Positions 7,806-11,839 of a DNA stretch of 11,839 bases are shown here, in pieces (position 1 is the first letter of the stretch; the number at the start of each line of letters is the position of its first letter). Position numbers and translations under genes: made by a program. Location: NCBI GenBank assembly GCA_016788685.1, contig JAEUSS010000138.1:1-11839 (forward strand). Direction: 5' to 3'. The stretch comes from Prolixibacteraceae bacterium (GTDB taxonomy: Bacteria; Bacteroidota; Bacteroidia; Bacteroidales; Prolixibacteraceae). Below the pieces are notes generated by a model, which was not told where the DNA came from, did no database searches, and was given only the letters and a program-made list of their open reading frames with translations.

Positions 7806-7838
7806 GGAGACTCGGAGTCACCTGATAACTAAATCAGA
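7806..7838 (+). other. Small hairpins ahead of the terminator
   Basis: GACT-cgg-AGTC (near 7809-7819), with GG/CC outside an A-A mismatch, is followed by CTGAT-aactaa-ATCAG (near 7822-7837). With the terminator they make three stems in about 85 bases. They probably belong to the 3' untranslated end of the operon message. CGGAGT at 7813-7818 repeats the terminator's right arm and could pair with its left arm ACTCCG (7846-7851). Confidence 0.4.
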
Positions 7839-7844
7839 TATACA

Positions 7845-7885
7845 AACTCCGGGAACTTCCTTTCAGAAGGTTTCCGGAGTTTTTT
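7845..7885 (+). terminator. Strong rho-independent terminator of the purM operon
   Basis: AACTCCGG at the left arm pairs with CCGGAGTT at the right arm, extended inward by a G-T pair, AAC/GTT and TTC/GAA with one bulge, around a short loop near CTTTCA, followed by TTTTTT (7880-7885). It also lies 2 bases past the end of the converging membrane-protein gene. Its opposite strand has only a weak T run, so it serves mainly the plus strand. Confidence 0.9.
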
Positions 7886-7886
7886 G

Positions 7887-8420
7887 TTATCCATGAAAGA
7901 TCAGGGTAAGTAACAAATACCTCACGAGCATTCCGGTCAGGCTATAAAAGAAAGCATCTTTAATGCGGTATTTCAGCATTCCGGCGGCAAGCGAAACCAC
8001 GGGTGAAGAAAGTGGCAGTATGTTTGAAAGAAGAAGCATCCAGTTTCCGTACTTCCGGATTTCAGCCTCCGCCTTTTCATAGCGCCGGCGCCCAATCAGC
8101 CGGTCGATAATACCTTTGCTGAAAAAATAACCAATCAGGTAATCGATCGACTGCGATGCCATTGCCGTGGCCACCGCCACCAGGTTGAGCAGCACCGGAT
8201 CGTAGCCGGCACGCAAGTAAAAGATGAATGCCAGCTCCATGGGCATGAGCAGGAAAAAGAACAGGTAGCCGAAAAAATTAACGATCGCAAACGAATACAA
8301 GCTTTTCTCTCCGGACTCATAAATATCGCGCCCGATAGTAAGCGATGCAATCACGATCATCAGGATGAACAGCGAAACGCTAATCGCCAGGCGTTTGATA
8401 TCAATTCGTCTCCGTCTCAT
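7887..8420 (-). CDS. YqaA-like small membrane protein (VTT/DedA-related)
   Basis: A 177-residue inner-membrane protein with about four or five hydrophobic segments (roughly 11-29, 41-67, 74-98, 125-148, 154-175). The second half resembles E. coli YqaA: a charged loop ending in KYG, then LLLSNILPLSSPVVSLAAGMLKYRIKDAFFYSLTGMLVRY, corresponding to YqaA's RYGAVTLLLSW...LAGWMRISW...GKALRY. This family (COG1238) is related to DedA/VTT proteins, several of which move lipids across membranes; the exact role of YqaA is not settled. The N-terminal extension of about 35 residues relative to YqaA carries MRRRR followed by an extra membrane segment. It is monocistronic, with its own promoter, and converges on the purM operon terminator. 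Confidence 0.75.
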   Translation of the reverse strand: MRRRRIDIKRLAISVSLFILMIVIASLTIGRDIYESGEKSLYSFAIVNFFGYLFFFLLMPMELAFIFYLRAGYDPVLLNLVAVATAMASQSIDYLIGYFFSKGIIDRLIGRRRYEKAEAEIRKYGNWMLLLSNILPLSSPVVSLAAGMLKYRIKDAFFYSLTGMLVRYLLLTLIFHG

Positions 8421-8450
8421 CAGCGGTATGGAGGTTTATTGGTGATCTTT

Positions 8451-8488
8451 TCTCAAATTTAGTTAAACATTTTGAGATATTGTACAAA
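8451..8488 (-). promoter_or_regulatory. Promoter of the YqaA-like gene with embedded inverted repeat
   Basis: On the minus strand, TTTG (8488-8485), a 23-base spacer and TAAATTTG (8461-8454) make a good Bacteroidota promoter, with the start predicted near 8447 and a leader of about 27 bases. TCTCAAA (8451-8457) and TTTGAGA (8471-8477) form a perfect inverted repeat that overlaps the -7 box and may be a control site. Confidence 0.55.
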
Positions 8489-8562
8489 TAAATCCCCTCG
8501 GGGCAAGCCGGTTTTCTGAATCAGGAAAGACCTGCGAGATTCGCGCAATTGCCATCGTCCGC

Positions 8563-8593
8563 TTGTCGTGATGGCTTATTAATTCTACATTTG
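8563..8593 (+). promoter_or_regulatory. apbE-type gene promoter
   Basis: TTG (8563-8565), a 20-base spacer and TACATTTG (8586-8593) give the best complete Bacteroidota promoter in the window. Transcription would start near 8600, about 27 bases before the ATG at 8627. This also argues against the longer in-frame start at 8549. Confidence 0.65.
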
Positions 8594-8626
8594 TCATTCG
8601 AAAATAAATCAGAAAATACAAACACT

Positions 8627-9634
8627 ATGAGATTCACCGGATTATTTCTTGCCGTTGTTTTGTTTCTTACCGCTTGCCAGCCAAAAAAAAGTGAGTACGT
8701 CAAAATATCGGGATTTGCCCAGGGTACCACTTACAGCATAACCTACGAAAACTCAACAAATCAGGATTACAGCCAGGCCATTGACTCTATCCTGAAAGCG
8801 TTCGACAAATCACTTTCCATTTACGACTCAACTTCCATCATTTCGAGGATCAATAACAACGACCCGGCCGTTGAAGCTGACGATTGGTTTATTGAGGTTT
8901 TCAAAAAATCGGCTGAAGTAAATACCGTTTCCGGAGGAGCTTTTGACATTACCGTCGGCCCGGTAGTCAAAACGTGGGGATTCAGTAACGGGCCGGTGGC
9001 TAAGCACGACACAACGCACATCGACAGCCTGCTGCACTATGTTGGCATGGACAAAGTGAAACTCGACGGGCGCAAGGTCATCAAGCAATTTCCGGAAGTA
9101 AAAATTGATGTCAATGCCATTGCTCAGGGATATTCAACAGATGTGGTGTGTAATTTCTTCGACAGCGAAGGGATTAAAAACTACCTGGTTGAAATTGGCG
9201 GCGAAGTGCGGGGAAAAGGAACCAATGCGAAGGACAAATTCTGGCACATCGGAATTGACAAACCGTCAGACGGGAACCTGATGCCGGGTAACGACCTGCA
9301 GGCCATCATTGAACTAAAAAACCAGGCGCTGGCCACTTCAGGAAACTACCGTAAATTTTTCGTTGAAGATGGGATAAAATACGCGCATACGATCGATCCG
9401 AGAACCGGATTTCCGGCACGAAACACCCTGCTCAGCGCTACCGTTGTGTGCGCCGATGCCATGACAGCCGATGCCTACGCCACTTCGTTTATGGTGTTGG
9501 GTGTTGATAAAAGCAAACAACTCCTGAAAGATCTTCCAGGAGTTGAGGTTTATTTTGTTTACAGCAATCAGCAGGGTGAGTACGAAGTCTTCTTTTCCGA
9601 AGGGATGAAAAAGATGATCGTCGAAGAAAAATAG
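8627..9634 (+). CDS. apbE: FAD:protein FMN transferase (ApbE family) lipoprotein
   Basis: A 335-residue exported lipoprotein. Enzymes of this family use FAD to attach FMN covalently to a threonine of partner proteins such as NqrB, NqrC and RnfG, on the outer side of the inner membrane. The signal peptide (residues 1-16) ends in the lipobox LTAC with C17. Conserved parts are the GTTYSITY strand, DITVGPVVKTWGF, KIDVNAIAQGYSTDVV, the flavin-site EIGGEVRGKG, HTIDPRTGFPA, and the metal-binding DAMTADAYAT (D277, T280, D282). I chose ATG 8627 because it begins the signal peptide and lies just after the promoter. No target flavoprotein is encoded nearby; Nqr or Rnf subunits elsewhere are the expected substrates. 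It is monocistronic and ends 5 bases from the converging phosphodiesterase gene. Confidence 0.92.
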   Translation: MRFTGLFLAVVLFLTACQPKKSEYVKISGFAQGTTYSITYENSTNQDYSQAIDSILKAFDKSLSIYDSTSIISRINNNDPAVEADDWFIEVFKKSAEVNTVSGGAFDITVGPVVKTWGFSNGPVAKHDTTHIDSLLHYVGMDKVKLDGRKVIKQFPEVKIDVNAIAQGYSTDVVCNFFDSEGIKNYLVEIGGEVRGKGTNAKDKFWHIGIDKPSDGNLMPGNDLQAIIELKNQALATSGNYRKFFVEDGIKYAHTIDPRTGFPARNTLLSATVVCADAMTADAYATSFMVLGVDKSKQLLKDLPGVEVYFVYSNQQGEYEVFFSEGMKKMIVEEK

Positions 9635-9639
9635 CATGC

Positions 9640-10407
9640 CTACTTTAGTGTACTGATCATCAGATCGGGGCGGTTGGTGGTGATGGCTTTTACACCCAGA
9701 GCAACCAGCCGTTTGGCTTCTGCCGGATCATCAATGGTCCACGACAGGACATCAAAGCCCAATTCTTTAGCTTTGCTCACCGTTTCCTGATCGACAATAC
9801 TGTAAGCCAGATTAATGCCGTCCAGTTTGTTCTTAACGATTTCACCCATTTTTTCCTGAACCGCCGGTTTCGAACTGCTCAGCCAGTAACAGGCATTCTT
9901 CGGGAACAGCTCTTTGGCTTTCACAATGGTCTCCCAGTTGAATGCAATAAAAATCATTTGTTTTTGCTTGCCGCTCTTTTTCACCACTTTCTGCAGCGCC
10001 GGAAAAACTTCAGGGCCGCATTTGATTTCGATGACCATTTTTTTGCCTTTCGGAACCGTTGCAATCAATTCTTCCAGAAACGGGATTTTTTCGCCCTTGT
10101 ATTTAGGGTCTTTCCACGATCCGGCATCAAGAGTTCTGAGCACGTCCGAATTAGTTTCTGAGGGTTTATAAGTTTCTCCGGTGGTGCGTTTGGTTGTTCC
10201 GTCGTGCATCACCACAACGCGGTTATCTTTGGAGAGGTAGATGTCACACTCAACAGCATCGGCATTTTGTTCCCAGGCCAGGTTAGCTGCGGCAACGGTA
10301 TTTTCAGGAGCCACATACGATGAGCCCCGGTGGGCAATAATAGTGGGTTGGGCCTGGATGGCCAGATTGGTCAGGAGAAAGACCGGGATGTAGATTAATC
10401 TTTTCAT
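9640..10407 (-). CDS. Exported glycerophosphodiester phosphodiesterase (GDPD/UgpQ family)
   Basis: A 255-residue protein with a signal peptide (residues 1-19, ...NLAIQA before Q20), so likely periplasmic. The family hydrolyses glycerophosphodiesters to glycerol 3-phosphate and an alcohol. The TIM-barrel active-site residues are visible: H26-R27 in IIAHRG, E35 in PENT, E53 and D55 in VECDIYL, and H68-D69 in VVMHDG. DAGSW, PFLEELI, EIK, WTIDD and the closing GVKAITTNRPD are also typical. Whether it acts on deacylated phospholipids or other diesters is not readable. It lies 79 bases downstream of ktrA on the same strand but seems to have its own promoter. There is no visible terminator between it and the convergent apbE gene, so the two transcripts may overlap at their 3' ends. 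Confidence 0.93.
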   Translation of the reverse strand: MKRLIYIPVFLLTNLAIQAQPTIIAHRGSSYVAPENTVAAANLAWEQNADAVECDIYLSKDNRVVVMHDGTTKRTTGETYKPSETNSDVLRTLDAGSWKDPKYKGEKIPFLEELIATVPKGKKMVIEIKCGPEVFPALQKVVKKSGKQKQMIFIAFNWETIVKAKELFPKNACYWLSSSKPAVQEKMGEIVKNKLDGINLAYSIVDQETVSKAKELGFDVLSWTIDDPAEAKRLVALGVKAITTNRPDLMISTLK

Positions 10408-10425
10408 TTTTTGGGTTATTAATTG

Positions 10426-10454
10426 ATAAAGTATAGTTTTAAATTGTACTCAAA
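10426..10454 (-). promoter_or_regulatory. Possible promoter of the phosphodiesterase gene
   Basis: On the minus strand, TTTG (10454-10451), a 17-base spacer and TACTTTAT (10433-10426) partly match the Bacteroidota pattern (the last TTTG is TTAT). It lies in the 79-base spacer after ktrA, about 19 bases before the ATG. Readthrough from ktrA is the alternative. Confidence 0.3.
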
Positions 10455-10486
10455 TTCAGAAGCTGGTGTCTAACCTGTTAAGTTCA

Positions 10487-11155
10487 CTAGCTTTGAAGAA
10501 AGCGTTTGATATCTTTCATTTCCCCGGCCAGAACGAGGGTATCGTTTTCTTTGAATTCAATCTCGTTTTTCTCTTCATTTTCAGCTGCCGTTGCAGTAGA
10601 ATACAAAATCCGGTGATTTCGCCTTACAGCAACTATTTTGAGATGTGATTCTTTCCGGAAGTTAGCGGGTGAGAATTTTTTCCCGACAAATTGCTCCGGC
10701 AAAAATAAATCAATGATTTTAAACGAGTCGGTAATCGAAAATAAGTTCTGAATGCCGCGCAAGGGCAACTTCTGCGCGAAAATTTTTGCTGATTCGTATT
10801 CAGGATTAATGGTTTCGCTGACGCCAATGGCATTCAGAACAGTGAGATGAATAGATGAACTTTCGCGGCAGATAATCCGGGCTGCCCCAAATTTTTTCAG
10901 CAAGGCAGAGATTTTTACAGAGATTCCGAAATCGTCTCCAATGCAAACAACAAACACATCTGCCTCCCTGATAGGCAGCAGCCTCAGCGCATGAGGGTCT
11001 GTTGCATCCAGGCATATCGTATTTGCAACTGCATCCTTAAAATATTCCACCTTTCCAAGGTCATTATCCACTCCAAGTACGTCATGCCCCAATGAAGTGA
11101 GAATCTTTGCCAGTGAAGCTCCGAAAGTTCCTAATCCTATTGTTACAATGTTCAT
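10487..11155 (-). CDS. ktrA: K+ uptake regulator subunit, KtrA/TrkA RCK protein
   Basis: A 222-residue cytosolic protein, the length of KtrA rather than the two-repeat E. coli TrkA (458). The RCK N-terminal Rossmann fold begins IGLGTFG (G7, G9, G12), with acidic D30 at the end of strand 2 (VLGVDND) to hold the adenosine ribose. ADVFVVCIGDD and ARIICRESS follow. An RCK C-terminal domain occupies about residues 140-222 (FKIIDLFLPEQFVGKKF...NDTLVLAGEMKDIKRFL). Such proteins form an octameric ring that gates the KtrB channel in response to ATP/ADP and other ligands. The ktrB-like gene lies 59 bases upstream on the same strand, so they form one transporter operon. An AAAGGA just before the start (about 11168-11162) is one of the few Shine-Dalgarno-like sites here. 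Confidence 0.92.
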   Translation of the reverse strand: MNIVTIGLGTFGASLAKILTSLGHDVLGVDNDLGKVEYFKDAVANTICLDATDPHALRLLPIREADVFVVCIGDDFGISVKISALLKKFGAARIICRESSSIHLTVLNAIGVSETINPEYESAKIFAQKLPLRGIQNLFSITDSFKIIDLFLPEQFVGKKFSPANFRKESHLKIVAVRRNHRILYSTATAAENEEKNEIEFKENDTLVLAGEMKDIKRFLQS

Positions 11156-11214
11156 TTTTGTTCCTTTTATTTTGTATTAAATCGCCAGCCGGCCCCGGTT
11201 AAAAATCGCAGCGG

Positions 11215-11839
11215 CTAAGTTATTATCAAATTCTCTTTGGGATAGCGGTATAACGATTGGCTTCCGTATGCTTTTGCCAACGAAAACAGCAGGGTTATAC
11301 TTCCCATCCGGCCAATATACATCAGCAGAATCAGAATATACTTTGAAGGATCGGTCAGTTTGGCTGTTAAGTCCAACGACAATCCAACGGTCCCGAATGC
11401 CGAAAAGCATTCGAAGATAATTTTCAGCATCCCGTGCTCTCCGTCAAATATAGATATGGCAAAGGCTCCTGATACGATTACGAATATGGACAGTATGATG
11501 ATGGCAAATGCCTTATTTACCGAGTACTCATGAATCTCATAACGATGAACTTCGATGTGGTTTTTGCCTTTCATTATACGAAAAGCATTCAGGATTGCCA
11601 GTGCAAAAGTGCTGGTTTTAATACCACCTCCGGTTGAAACCGGAGAAGCACCCACCCACATCAGGAAAATCATAATCAGAATCGAGGGCGTTGCTAATGC
11701 CTGCATACTGAAGTTATTGAACCCGGCTGTGCGGGGAGTTACACTTTGGAAATAAGACATAATCAGGCTGCTCTTTACATCCATTCCCTGATGGGTATGT
11801 TCGGCTTCAAAATAAAAGAAGCACAGCGTTCCCAGAACA
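11215..11839 (-). CDS. ktrB: K+ transporter channel subunit, KtrB/TrkH family, C-terminal part
   Basis: Partial: the frame is open to the right edge, giving 207 residues plus the stop; the start lies outside the window. It is the C-terminal half of an inner-membrane K+ channel subunit of the SKT superfamily. The third pore loop TPRTAGFN and the fourth GTVGLS carry the filter glycines. Between them WVGASPVSTGGGIKTSTF is the segment leading to the intramembrane gating loop of the family. Near the end, YIGRMGSITLLFSLA is the last conserved helix. Two of the four pore repeats are therefore visible. It is upstream of ktrA in the same operon, whose product is its gating ring. KtrB rather than TrkH is favoured by the short KtrA partner, but the missing half would decide this. 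Confidence 0.92.
   Translation of the reverse strand, partial: VLGTLCFFYFEAEHTHQGMDVKSSLIMSYFQSVTPRTAGFNNFSMQALATPSILIMIFLMWVGASPVSTGGGIKTSTFALAILNAFRIMKGKNHIEVHRYEIHEYSVNKAFAIIILSIFVIVSGAFAISIFDGEHGMLKIIFECFSAFGTVGLSLDLTAKLTDPSKYILILLMYIGRMGSITLLFSLAKAYGSQSLYRYPKENLIIT

Noticed and set aside
7822..7837. tRNA anticodon-like stem CTGAT-aactaa-ATCAG
   Set aside because: The loop has six bases instead of seven, and there is no T-arm sequence or acceptor stem around it.
8549..8626. Longer N-terminus for the ApbE protein starting at 8549
   Set aside because: It would bury the lipoprotein signal peptide and read through the promoter at 8563-8593.

Overview
The window looks like a chromosomal segment from a member of the Bacteroidota, probably a marine or gut-type Bacteroidia relative. 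Four independent intergenic regions carry a -7 box matching the Bacteroidota pattern TAnnTTTG. Start codons mostly lack Shine-Dalgarno sequences and have A-rich leaders. The purM protein is the divergent form I know from Bacteroides, and the order purM-prfA-pyrF fits that phylum. This placement is inference from sequence character; no search was run.

Layout, left to right. (1) The 5' part of a hexameric glutamate dehydrogenase gene (gdhA, minus strand) runs off the left edge and is preceded by a 406-base gap holding its promoter. (2) A two-gene minus-strand sugar operon encodes a FucP-like fucose/sugar:proton symporter followed by a mutarotase of the RhaM/COG3254 family. A LacI-type regulator is divergent from it. 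The shared intergenic region holds a perfect 20-base palindrome, a strong operator candidate. (3) A plus-strand operon purM-prfA-pyrF-DUF1284 covers one step each of purine and pyrimidine synthesis, release factor 1 and a small cysteine-bearing protein of unknown function. It ends in a strong rho-independent terminator. (4) A YqaA/VTT-type membrane protein gene (minus) converges on that terminator. (5) An ApbE-like flavin transferase lipoprotein gene (plus) converges, with only 5 bases between, on an exported glycerophosphodiester phosphodiesterase gene (minus). (6) A K+ uptake pair (minus) encodes a KtrA-like RCK regulator and the C-terminal half of the KtrB/TrkH channel subunit, which runs off the right edge.

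How the genes work together: the sugar operon would import a deoxy-sugar (fucose or rhamnose) and speed its anomer interconversion under LacI control. The ktr pair forms one transporter with its cytosolic gate regulator. The purM operon joins nucleotide synthesis with translation termination. The rest are single housekeeping functions.

I found no CRISPR array, insertion sequence, tRNA, rRNA, defence island or clear new multi-gene system. The signals most worth a second look are regulatory or repeat structures: a cluster of GGAAATT half-sites around the purM promoter, a degenerate seven-base repeat array folded back on itself between prfA and pyrF, the fuc-region palindrome and hairpins, and a structured 3' end after DUF1284. 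The DUF1284 gene in a nucleotide operon is the best protein-level lead.
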